Source of the DNA: CAWAQA01 sp963784065
GTDB lineage: Bacteria > Acidobacteriota > Vicinamibacteria > Vicinamibacterales > UBA2999
Length of the DNA: 64,000 nucleotides
Assembly: GCA_963784065.1 (NCBI GenBank)
Contig: CAWAQA010000003.1
Coordinates: 372,001 to 436,000 of the forward strand
Reading direction: 5' to 3'
The first letter of the stretch is position 1, and each line of letters opens with the position of its first letter. Positions 53,835 to 64,000 of the stretch are shown here, one piece after another. A program made the translations under genes and the position numbers. The notes under the pieces are model-generated. The model searched no databases. It was not told the origin of the DNA and saw only the letters and a list, made by a program, of their open reading frames with translations.

Positions 53835-56393
53835 CTCGCCCCTTCCCGCGCACCTGGCTGCGCGTCCACAATCTTGAGGAGCAGGTCCTGCGCGCGCTCG
53901 AACGACGGTGCGATCTCGAGCGCCGCGAGCGCCTGTCGCTTCGCCTCGTCCACCTGGCCGGCGGCGAAGCTGGCCTCGGCCAGATCGATGTGCGCGCCGG
54001 CGCGGTCCGAGGGGTTCGCGGCGAGCGCCGCGCGGAACGCGCGAATGGCGCGGCGGTGTCGCCGCTCTTCAGCGCGTGGCGGCCGACGTATCCCTGCGCC
54101 TGGGCGTCGAACGGGTCGAGCTCCGCCACGATCTGGTACGCGCCTGCCGTTCGCGCCGCGTCATTCTGTTTCTCGAGCAGCGCGGCCAGCTTGCGCGCCG
54201 ATTCGACGTCGGTGTGATCCACCTTGACCAGCGCCTCGAGCGCCTGGATGGCGCGCGCGGTGTCGCCGCGCTCGGTCGCGATGGCCGCGATGAGCGCATT
54301 CGGATTCGCCTGGCCGCCGGCTTCGGGCACCAGCTTCGCCGCACGCTCGAGCGTCTCGATCGCCGCCGGCGCGTCGCCCGCTTCCTGCAGCGCCTGCGCC
54401 AGCTCCATCTGCACGCGGAAGCTCCCGGGATTGGCCACCGCGAGCGCCTTCAGCTGGTCGAGCGTCGGCATGGCCGGAATCTCCGGCGCCTTGAGCGCCG
54501 CGCGGATGCCGGCAAAGTCGGCTTCGATCTTCTTGTCGAACGATGCCTGGAGCTGATCGATGCTCACGCCAAACGCCGCCTTGATCGCCTCCTCGTTCTC
54601 GAGGCCCTTGCCGAACGATCTGATGAACGTGTGGAACGCGGGCTCGCCGTATGTCGCAATCAGATGCTCGACGAGGAGCGACGCCTGGTAATAGGCCAGC
54701 GAGATCATGCGCGGGTCGGTGAACCCGTCGTTGAGATCCGCCAGCTTGAGCGTGCGGTCCTCCTGCAGCGCCTGCGCGAACGAGAGCCGGACTTCGCGTC
54801 CCCAGTTCGGCCGCGCGCGCCGCTCTTCGAACACCGACGTGCCTTCGCTCAGCCAGCGCGGCAGCCGGTTGTTCGACATCTGCAGCGTGATGACGTGCGC
54901 CATCTCGTGCCACAGCGTCTCCGGCCCACGAGAACTGGCCGGGCGGCCGCGCCTTGGGCGAATCGAGCGTGACCACGCGGCCGAAGCAGGCGCCGAGGGC
55001 GCCGATCATGCCGGGCAGCCCGAGCGTGCGCACCGCGAAGTCGTCGTGCTTGGGGAACATCTCGATGAGGATCGGCCCCTGCGGCTTGAACTGATACTGC
55101 TTGGAGAGCGTGGCGAGCGCCTGCTGCGCCAGCGGCATCGCGAACTCGCGCATCACCGCGGCCTCGTCGGGATGCAGCCGCATGACGATGTCGCCCTCGG
55201 TGATGGTCTCGAACTTGTCGAGGGTGTCCATCATCTGGAGCAGGTTATACGTGACGACGTCGAACGGGTCGGCACGGAACGCCGTCTCCAGCGATCGGCG
55301 GGCGGCGGGCTCGTCTCCCGTGCGCAGCAGGTGCAGGCCCAGATCGGCGTAGGAGCGGGTGCTCTCCTTGTCGACGGCCAGGGCTCGCCGCGTCAGCTCC
55401 GCCGCCTCGGTGAAGCGATAGTTGCGCGCCGCGTGATCGCCCGCCACACGGTAGGCGTCGCCGTAGAGCGGGTTGATGGCGAGGATCTCCTTGGCCCGCG
55501 ACTCGAAGTCGCTGGTGCGTCCCTCGAGGAACGCAATCGCGGCGTCGAGCGCACGCGCCTCGAGGCTGTTCGGGTTCGCCGCCAGCGCCTTGGCAATCGA
55601 CTCGCGCGCCTCGTCACGCCGCCGGTCGTCGAGGGCGAGCTCGGCGACGAACAGGTGCGCGGGCACGTAGCTGGGGTTCGTCTGGAGCGCGCGATCGACC
55701 GCCTGCTGCGCGGCCGGCGGGTTCTCTTCGAGCAGCACCCGCGCGAGCCCCACACGCGCCGGCACATGGTCCTGGTCGATCCGCAGGGCCGCCTGGAAGG
55801 ACTTCATCGCGTCGGCGCGGTTGTATTTCTCGAGGAACAGCTCGCCCCAGGCCGTATTCACGACCGGATCGTCGGGAGCCTGGGCGCTCGCGTCGCGTAA
55901 GAAGCCGTTCGCGTCCTGGAAGCGGCCAAGCGCTCGCGCCGCCAGGCCAAGGCGCGTGAGATCCTGCGGAGTGTTCTGCGGGCTCCGCGTCAGCACGCCT
56001 TGAAGGGTGCGTGTCGCGTCAGCTCGTCCGCCCGACCCGCAACTGCAGCAATCCGAGCTCGAGCGCCGCGTCGCTCCCGGGCGCCGATTCCGCCGGGCCG
56101 GCCAGCAGCTTCTCCGCCTCGGCGTAACGGCCCTGCGCGATCTCGGCGCGCGCCCGCAGGGCAATGGCCCGCGGATCGGTGGAGTTCCGCAACACGCTCT
56201 GCACCTCTTCGTAGCGGCCGAAGTTCAGGGCGCGCGCGGCCGCGTCAAACGGTGACGCCGCAGCAGGTTGCGGGGATTGAGCAGACGAAGGAGTGGTGAG
56301 GCAGAGCGTGACGATGGCGCAGACCGCGGGAAGGCGTCGCACGGTCAACAGCAAAACCGTCGAACGGCCATCTTGCCCGCTCGCAGGTGCCAT
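53831..56393 (-). CDS. TPR protein with embedded HExxH peptidase-MA-like domain (about four frameshifts)
   Basis: About 854 residues, exported (VCAIVTLCLTTPSSAQS). Many TPR repeats occupy the N-terminal half (e.g. ALELGLLQLRVGR, VNTAWGELFLEKYNRADAM). A gluzincin-like segment follows: LWHEMAHVITLQMSNN with HEMAH (about 54894-54912), then PRWLSEGTSVFEERR, the downstream Glu helix of Peptidase_MA-like proteins. More TPRs complete the chain. Breaks occur near 56022, 54925 and 54045; conserved sequence resumes each time after one base is dropped or added. It is the first gene of the Bat-like operon. A TATACT hexamer 12 bases before ATG 56393 excludes an upstream GTG. Confidence 0.82.
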
Positions 56394-56405
56394 CGGAGTG
56401 GGGTC

Positions 56406-56411
56406 AGTATA
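56406..56411 (-). promoter_or_regulatory. Candidate -10 (TATACT) of the Bat-like operon
   Basis: TATACT on the minus strand lies 12 bases before ATG 56393 and inside the alternative GTG-started extension, so it also decides the start. Confidence 0.45.
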
Positions 56412-56451
56412 GTCCACGATGAATCGTCCTCATCCGCAGAACGTGGCCTGT

Positions 56452-56977
56452 TCAGCTGCAAGGTGGGTGCCGCAGCGCCGACTCCTCCACCCTAATCCGT
56501 TGCCGTATTAAGACTCCAAACAGCAGCATCGCGACGGGCCCGGAAACACGGGCGCCAACGAGCAATGCCATGCTCGCAAGCTCGCCCATCACGGCGACGT
56601 AGTTGGGATGCCGCAGCCACGCATACGGCCCTTTCGTCACGAGCGTCCGAATCCGGAGGCACCAACACGCGGAAGGTCCACCGGGTGCCAAGCGTTGCGA
56701 TCGCCCAGAATTTCAGCGCCTTGGAAGCGCCAAGCAGCGCCGCTCCTACCAGCGTGGCCACTCCGGGGGCCGGCCCGACGAGGGCGCCCTCGACCGCCAT
56801 CAGCAGGAAGAGGCCAGGATACGCCCACGCCATCGTGCGATAAACATCGTCTTCCGGCTCGACGGCCCCGCGCGCCCGCAGCCGACGCTCGTTGTAGCGC
56901 GACAGCTGCATTTCCGCCAGCATCATCAGCAGGACCGCAGCAACAGAAATGGTGGCGACGGCCGCGGGAGGCGACAT
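56452..56977 (-). CDS. Isoprenylcysteine methyltransferase-like membrane protein (one frameshift near 56650)
   Basis: About 174 residues with four to five membrane helices. The ICMT/PEMT family signature is GTRWTFRVLVPPDS then LVTKGPYAWLRHPNYVAVMGEL, where RHPNY binds SAM phosphate, with the terminal Glu in RIRVEESAL. The frame changes near 56650 between these blocks. It is the last gene behind a ketosynthase and a geranylgeranyl-reductase-like flavoprotein, with the start 1 bp after the latter's stop. In type III PKS clusters such enzymes O-methylate the lipid product; here the substrate is unknown. Confidence 0.8.
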
Positions 56978-58243
56978 TTATCTCCGTCCCGTCGCGGTGC
57001 GATGGTCCAGGGCGAGCGGGACATCGCCGGCCAGCGCGATGAGAAAACGTATCGGAGCCCCGCAAAATGTCGACACTGCCGTGGCCAACCCTACCGCTCG
57101 TGGAGACCCGACCACAAGGCGAAGGGCACGGTTGAGGCGCCACTTGCCCGAGAACTCACGGCGCCGCGCCGCGGCAAGCTCGGCGTGGGCCGGCACGCCG
57201 GACTCGAAGCTCACGCAACGCGGCATCAGCGGCCAGCTCACCTCCGCGCAGCGCGAACCGCAGGCCGTCGCCGGTCATCGGATCGATGAACCCGGCGGCG
57301 TCGCCGGCCAGCAGCAACCCGGGACATCCCGCGGCCACCGATTCGATCCCGAGCGGACCGAGCGTGACTGGCGGCGACACCTGCTGCGCCGAGGCGAAGC
57401 GCTCCTTCAGCGCCGGATCGCGAGCGATGGCGTCGGCGATGACGAGATCGGGCTTCAGGCTTCGGCGTGCAGTGGCCGGCGGGTCCAGAACGCCCCGCCC
57501 TACGCCGCACTCGTCCGTGCCGCAGGGCTGGTCCTTCTGGACCCGCCAGAGCTGCCCCAGCTCGCGGACGACGCAGACGTTGGCGAGCCCGCCAGGCAGC
57601 GGTGCGATACCGATATAGCCGTCGTCACGAATGTGCATCTCGCCCCGGTCGCCGAGTCCCGCGACGCCAGCAAAGTACGCCCCGAAGGCCCAGCGTTTCG
57701 GAGACGACACGAAGCGCGAGAGACCGAGCGCGAATGCGAGCCGCGCGTGGCGGCCCTCTGCTCCTATAACGACGCGGGCCGCAATGCTGAACGGGGCCGG
57801 CCCCCCGCGGACCGTGCCTGACCCACATTGGCGACGCGAACGCCTTCGACGCGATGCCCGCAGGCAGACACGATCGGGGCACGAGCGGCGACGCCGGGCT
57901 CGAACTGTACGCCAGCGGCGATGGCGGCGTTCAGCAGGATGTCGTCGAGGTCCCGCCGTGCGATCGCGCAGCCGCGCAGGCCATGCGGATAGGCCGCGCC
58001 CACCTGCGTGCCGCCTGGACCGCTGACCGTCATCCCCGCGATCGGCAGCGCGCGCTCCTCGACCCGGTGGCGCACACCCAGGCGATCGACAATCGACAAC
58101 GCCCCCGGGTTCAGCGTGTCGCCGCACAGCTTGTCGCGAGGGAACTGCGCGCGATCGACCAGGCGCACGCGGACGCCGGCCCGGGCGAGGACGAGCGCGG
58201 CGGCGCTGCCGGCCGGCCCGGCGCCGACGACGATTACGTCCAT
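56978..58243 (-). CDS. FAD-dependent oxidoreductase, geranylgeranyl reductase family (two frameshifts)
   Basis: About 421 residues. The N-terminal FAD site is MDVIVVGAGPAGSAAALVLARAG, followed by DKLCGDTLNPGAL (typical of the GGR family), RRDLDDILLNAAIAAGV, VVIGAEGRHARLA and the second FAD motif GLLLAGDAAGFIDPMTGDGLRFALRGGELA. Frame breaks occur near 57815 and 57215; the C terminus AELAAARRREFSGKWRLNRALR lies in the third frame. Family members reduce isoprenoid or polyketide double bonds or hydroxylate aromatic lipids. It lies between the ketosynthase and methyltransferase genes; a palindromic repeat separates it from the ketosynthase. Confidence 0.85.
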
Positions 58244-58256
58244 GGATCCCACGTCG

Positions 58257-58336
58257 CAGGCAGCGGGCAGCGGGCAGCGGGCAGTGCATCGAGGTAACAT
58301 CGTTGCCGTGCTGCCGGCTGCCGGCATGCCGGCTGG
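58257..58336. repeat. GGCAGCGGGCAGC palindromic repeat in the ketosynthase-reductase gap
   Basis: GGCAGCGGGCAGCGGGCAGC on the left pairs with GCTGCCGGCTGCCGGCATGC on the right. Third copy of the family at 214, 486 and 60347. Confidence 0.8.
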
Positions 58337-58355
58337 AGGCTGACCGGGTTGCCAG

Positions 58356-59628
58356 TCACCGCACCCGCCCCAGCACGAGCGCGCTGTTCTTCGAACCGAA
58401 CCCGAGGCAATTACAGAGCGCGGCGTCGATGTCCGCGTGCCGCGATGCGTTCGGGATGAAGTCCATGTCGCAGGCGGGATCGGGATCGCGCAGGTTGATC
58501 GTCGGCGAGAGCACGCCGCGCGTCAGCGCCAGCACCGCGGCCGTGACGCCGGCGGCGCCGCTCGCTCCCTGCGGATGGCCGATCATCGACTTGGTGGAGG
58601 AGCCCGGCACCCGGTCGGCGTAGCCGCCGAACACGCGCCGTACGCACTGCGACTCGACGGTGTCGTTCAGCTGCGTGGCGGTGCCGTGATAGTTGATGTA
58701 CCCGATTTCCGCGGGATGGCGATGCGCCCTGGCCAGCGCCGTCTCCATGCAGCGGACGATCTCCCCGCCGTCGGGATCCATCTGGACGCGGTGATAGGCG
58801 TCGCACGTCGCCGCGTAGCTCTCGATGCGCGCGTAGCGCGTGGCGCCGCGCGCGATCGCCCGATCCTCGCGCTCGAGGACGAGCATCCATGCGCCCTCGC
58901 CGAGCACGAAGCCGTCGCGCCCGCGGTCGAAGGGCCGCGACGCCTCGGCGGGCCGCTTGTTGTACCGCGTCGAGACGGCCCGCATCCGGGAAAAGCCGAA
59001 GATCATGCCCTGCACGACGCACCCGTCGGTGCCGCCCGACAGGAGCACGTCGTACTCGCCGCCGCGAATCAACGCGGCGGCATACCCAATCGCGTCCGTG
59101 GAGCTCGTGCAGCCGCACGACAGGACGTGGCTCTGCCCGCGGAGACCGAGAGAGATGGAGATCTCGCTCGACAGCATGCCGCAGATGCCGACCGCAATGG
59201 CGAACGGCGTGACGCGCTGGCCGCCGGTGGTGAAGAAGTCCTCGGTACTGCTTCTCACCGATGTCGATCCCGCCGCCCCCGCTGCCGATGATCACGCCGG
59301 CCCGGGGTTCGCCGGCGCGGAGGCCGGCGTCGCGGAACGCCTCGCGCGCGGCAACCACGCCGAACAGCGCCGCCCGGGAGTACCGCCGCGGATCGGCGCG
59401 GCGTTCCAGTTCCTCGTCACCCTCGAGACGGGGCGCGTCGTCTATCGAGACCGGCGGGACCCAGGCGGCTACCTGGCAGGGGGAGGCCGAGACGTCGAAC
59501 TGCGTGATAGCCCGCGTGGCGCTCTCGCCGCGCGAGAGGCCTTCCCAGTAACGGTCGCGGCCAATCCCGAACGGAGAGACGACGCCGATGCCGGTGATGA
59601 CCACGCCAGGCTGCCCATTCGCCTGCAT
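58356..59628 (-). CDS. FabF-like beta-ketoacyl synthase (one frameshift near 59250)
   Basis: About 424 residues of the KAS II/FabF type. VVITGIGVVSPFGIG is at the start; the nucleophile is in SCGCTSSTDAIGYA; the first histidine is in GYINYHGTATQLNDTVE and the second in STKSMIGHPQGASGAAG. The Cys-His-His triad is intact, so it should condense, not act as a chain-length factor. An extra C in TACCGAGG near 59250 breaks the frame before DFFTTGGQRVTPFA. No acyl carrier protein is adjacent. TATAGT 6 bases before ATG 59628 suggests a leaderless transcript. Confidence 0.88.
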
Positions 59629-59634
59629 GGCGTC

Positions 59635-59640
59635 ACTATA
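59635..59640 (-). promoter_or_regulatory. Candidate leaderless -10 (TATAGT) of the ketosynthase gene
   Basis: TATAGT-GACGCC-ATG on the minus strand: 6-base spacing. Confidence 0.5.
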
Positions 59641-59656
59641 ACCGGCATGGCCTTTC

Positions 59657-59662
59657 TATAAT
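59657..59662 (+). promoter_or_regulatory. Candidate leaderless -10 (TATAAT) of the methyltransferase gene
   Basis: TATAAT-ACGGGT-GTG: a consensus hexamer exactly 6 bases before the GTG start at 59669, back to back with the ketosynthase promoter. Confidence 0.55.
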
Positions 59663-59668
59663 ACGGGT

Positions 59669-60349
59669 GTGTTTGCGTGGACCGGCGCCGCGATCTTCGT
59701 CGTCTCGCTCGTGTATTTTTTCTACAGCTACTTCGTGACGTATGTCCGGCCGGTGGCGGTCACCGCGCCCGACGCCATTCCGCTGAACGTCGCGCTCTTC
59801 ACGCTCTTTGCCCTCCATCACAGCGTATTCGCGAGGGAGCGCGTCCGCGCACGCGTGACGCGGCTGGTCCCACGCGGGCGCGAGCGATCCGCCTACGTGT
59901 GGGTGGCCAGCCTGCTGTTCATCGGGGTCTGTGCGCTCTGGCAACCGGTGGCCGGCGTGCTGTGGCGGGTGGACGGCGTCGCACTGGGCGTGCTGTGGGT
60001 GCTGCAACTGTTCGGCGTCTGGCTGACGCTGCGCAGCGCTGCGATCATCGACATCCGGGACCTTGCCGGTCTTGCCCGGCCCGCGGGCACGAGCCTGACC
60101 AGGCCGACCGAGTTCAAGACAGCCTGGCCCTACGGGTGGGTCCGCCACCCAATCTACACAGGGTGGTTCCTGATCGTCTTCGCCGCCTCGCCCATGACCG
60201 GCACACGCCTCGCCTTCGCCATCATCAGCTGCGCGTATCTGTTGCTCGCTATCCCCTTGGAGGAACGGTCTTTAAGGGCAACGACCAATGGCGCGTACGA
60301 GCGCTACGTGAAACAGGTGCGCTGGAAGCTGTTGCCGGGCGTGTATTGA
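59669..60349 (+). CDS. Isoprenylcysteine/phospholipid methyltransferase-like membrane protein (NnrU/ICMT type)
   Basis: A 226-residue membrane protein of five to six helices. The C-terminal half has the PEMT/ICMT signature WPYGWVRHPIYTGWFLIVF, with the conserved acidic pair in PLEERSLRATTNGAYERYVKQV. It may methylate a small lipid or quinone-like molecule. It is divergent from the ketosynthase cluster that has its own ICMT-like enzyme, sharing a 40-bp promoter region. GTG start 59669 is supported by the TATAAT 6 bases upstream. The TGA stop forms the edge of a palindromic repeat. Confidence 0.85.
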   Translation: MFAWTGAAIFVVSLVYFFYSYFVTYVRPVAVTAPDAIPLNVALFTLFALHHSVFARERVRARVTRLVPRGRERSAYVWVASLLFIGVCALWQPVAGVLWRVDGVALGVLWVLQLFGVWLTLRSAAIIDIRDLAGLARPAGTSLTRPTEFKTAWPYGWVRHPIYTGWFLIVFAASPMTGTRLAFAIISCAYLLLAIPLEERSLRATTNGAYERYVKQVRWKLLPGVY

Positions 60350-60431
60350 AGCGGCAGCCGGCAGCGAGCGGGCCGTGCCTCAGCCGGCCCTCGATCCTGC
60401 ACTGTCGGTGCCGGCTGCCGGCTGCCTGCTA
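60347..60431. repeat. Palindromic repeat whose edges are the stop codons of two convergent genes
   Basis: TGA-AGCGGCAGCCGGCAGC on the left and GCCGGCTGCCTGC-TA on the right. TGA 60347-60349 ends the methyltransferase gene and CTA 60429-60431 (TAG) ends the zinc-protein gene. Same family as 486-570. Confidence 0.85.
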
Positions 60432-60752
60432 CTCGTCGTAGTCCTCCTGCGGCAATCCTTCGAGCTCCTCGAGGAACACGAGCGCGCGATGCGAGGGAAT
60501 CTCGAATCGCTTCCCGCAGGTCTTACAGGTCACGTCATCGTCGATTCGGATGAGATGGTCCTTCACCTTGCCGTAAATGGCGCGATCCCGCGCGTCGGCG
60601 CCTGGCGGAATCTGCGCTTTCTTCGTCCGGCGCATCCACCGGATCGTGTAGTCGTTGGTGCGGCGGCAGCGCGGGCACTGGAAGCGTGCGGGGCGCTGCT
60701 CAGGTTTCTCAGTGAAGAACTGTCGTTCGTCCACGTGCGCAGCGTACACCAT
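60429..60752 (-). CDS. Hypothetical protein with CxxC zinc knuckles
   Basis: A 107-residue basic protein with two CxxC pairs: FQCPRCRRTNDY at about residues 25-28 and VTCKTCGKRFEIPS near 75-78. Together they could form a split zinc ribbon. The linker (IRWMRRTKKAQIPPGADARDR) is strongly basic. No named family is recognised; nucleic-acid binding is possible. A TATCAG hexamer and an AGGAG site lie directly before the ATG. The TAG stop is the edge of the palindromic repeat at 60347-60431. It is divergent from lon by 33 bp. Confidence 0.7.
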   Translation of the reverse strand: MVYAAHVDERQFFTEKPEQRPARFQCPRCRRTNDYTIRWMRRTKKAQIPPGADARDRAIYGKVKDHLIRIDDDVTCKTCGKRFEIPSHRALVFLEELEGLPQEDYDE

Positions 60753-60785
60753 GTGCTCCTGATAGACTGATGCATCCGCCCCTGC

Positions 60786-63132
<2,347 letters not shown>

Positions 63133-63293
63133 TGGTGCGTATCTCTCGAATCAGTCATGGCCGCTGCGTTGTCGCGGCCATACAACAGCGGTCGGGGTTC
63201 AATGTGGCTCGCCCCGACGCAGCCGGAACCGGCCTTCATGGACTGTATCAACTGAACCTGTACCGGGTATGACAGCCTTTCGACCACGATTTC

Positions 63294-63357
63294 GCGGGCC
63301 AACCCCGGGGTCCCCAACGCGCCTGCGCGTTGGGGTGGGAGCCAACGGGCGGCCCGC
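63294..63357. other. Cruciform-forming sequence upstream of the glycosyltransferase gene
   Basis: A perfect 10-bp hairpin CCCCAACGCG-CCTG-CGCGTTGGGG (63312-63335) is enclosed by an outer stem GCGGGCC (63294-63300) with GGCCCGC (63351-63357). There is no U-run. It may be a repeat, a structured leader or a read-through barrier after lon. The rest of the 63133-63393 gap shows no gene. Confidence 0.6.
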
Positions 63358-63393
63358 TCTAGGAATCACAAGGACATTCCACTAAAGGACCAC

Positions 63394-64000
63394 TTGGCAG
63401 CAGCGATCGTCTTCTACATTTCCGGCCACGGATTCGGACACGCCTCACGCTCCATCGAGGTCATCAACGCGATCCTGGCAAAGCGCCCCGAGACCCGCAT
63501 CGGCGTCCGCACGTCGGCGCCGCGATGGCTGTTCGATCTCACGGTCAAGGGCAAGGTCACCTTCAGCACGCTCGAATGCGACACCGGCGTGGTGCAGATC
63601 GACGCGCTCACGCTCGACGAGGCCGACAGCATCCGCCGTGCGGCGGCGTTCCACAGCGACCTCGTGACGCGCGCGGCCAGCGAAACGCGCGTGCTGCGCG
63701 AGCTCGGCGCGGGCCTCATCGTCGGGGACATCCCGCCGCTCGCCTTCGCCGTCGGGGCGTCGGCCGGCATCGCGTCGGTCGCGGTCGGCAACTTCACGTG
63801 GGACTGGGTCTACGCCGACTATCCGCGGGTCCGCCTCGCGCCCTCGCTGCTGCCGGCGATCCGTGGCGCCTACGCGAAGGCGTCGATGGCGTTGCGGCTG
63901 CCGATGTCAGCCGGCTTCGAGAACATCGCCAACGTCAAGGACATCCCGTTCATCGCGCGCCACGCCGGCAAGACGCGTGAGGAGGTCTGCAAGCTGCTCA
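63394..64000 (+). CDS. Glycosyltransferase-like protein, N-terminal part (continues past the window)
   Basis: The first 202 residues of a GT-B-like protein. AIVFYISGHGFGHASRSIEVINAI is the glycine-rich N-terminal motif seen in MurG/UDP-glycosyltransferase-type proteins and in the N-terminal domain of L-arabinokinases. GAGLIVGDIPPLAFAVGASAG and SVAVGNFTWDWVYADYP complete the first Rossmann unit. TTG 63394 with AAGGA five bases upstream is the likely start, as no ATG or GTG fits. The acceptor is unknown. Confidence 0.7.
   Translation, partial: MAAAIVFYISGHGFGHASRSIEVINAILAKRPETRIGVRTSAPRWLFDLTVKGKVTFSTLECDTGVVQIDALTLDEADSIRRAAAFHSDLVTRAASETRVLRELGAGLIVGDIPPLAFAVGASAGIASVAVGNFTWDWVYADYPRVRLAPSLLPAIRGAYAKASMALRLPMSAGFENIANVKDIPFIARHAGKTREEVCKLL

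Overview
The window is about 64 kb of GC-rich bacterial DNA, apparently from an Acidobacteriota-like soil or sediment bacterium, perhaps near Vicinamibacteria. That placement is inferred from gene content: a CarboxypepD_reg/TonB-type outer-membrane receptor, a long DUF4159-MoxR-DUF58-BatA-DUF4175 operon, an imuA-imuB-dnaE2 mutasome, an animal-type glutaminyl cyclase homologue, and many small palindromic repeats. It was not tested by phylogeny. No rRNA, tRNA, CRISPR array, transposase or phage gene was seen, and no gene-free stretch exceeds 300 bp.

Layout. 1-2902 (minus): imuA-imuB-dnaE2 translesion cassette, cut up by two repeat families and frameshifts. 3052-5523 (plus): MFS exporter and an Omp85-type barrel. 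5659-6108 (minus): glycine-zipper protein with a strong terminator. 6369-10487 (plus): DUF47-Pit phosphate uptake and PhoB-PhoR. 10600-12901: arsenic module (arsR-arsM facing aqpS-arsC). 13119-17522 (minus): TonB-type receptor and chromate transporter. 17615-23350 (plus): polytopic membrane protein, a tandem REP array, pyrophosphatase, hybrid histidine kinase, glgC. 23468-25936 (minus): membrane-fused spermidine synthase. 26213-27381 (plus): two response regulators. 27383-30206 (minus): small protein, lipid kinase, SixA, CHAD protein. 30263-37979 (plus): ppx, pstSCAB-phoU, yacG, gltA. 38020-42232: glutaminyl cyclase-like M28 peptidase, LeuA-like synthase, CBS protein, zinc-ribbon protein, rhomboid. 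42293-56393 (minus): eight-gene Bat-like operon, nearly every junction overlapping. 56452-59628 (minus) plus 59669-60349 (plus): ketosynthase, geranylgeranyl-reductase-like enzyme and two ICMT-like methyltransferases. 60429-64000: zinc protein, Lon, start of a glycosyltransferase.

Functional themes. Phosphate is the strongest: two uptake systems (Pit, Pst), PhoB-PhoR, PhoU, and polyphosphate-linked Ppx, CHAD and Ppa, with candidate 11-bp-period Pho boxes before both uptake operons. Stress functions include translesion synthesis, arsenic and chromate handling, Lon, and the Bat-like operon. That operon ends in a caspase/C13-like protein with no cysteine and begins with a TPR protein carrying HEMAH.

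Two genome-wide properties stand out. First, at least eight families of short palindromic or tandem repeats occur, several sitting exactly on gene ends so that the repeat supplies the stop codon. Second, about thirty single-base frameshifts interrupt otherwise well conserved genes, often by lengthening a short base run, so sequencing error is likely for most. Frameshifted genes are reported once, over their full span. Many genes have a TANNNT or GATAAT hexamer 6-12 bases before the start codon and no Shine-Dalgarno sequence, suggesting leaderless transcription.
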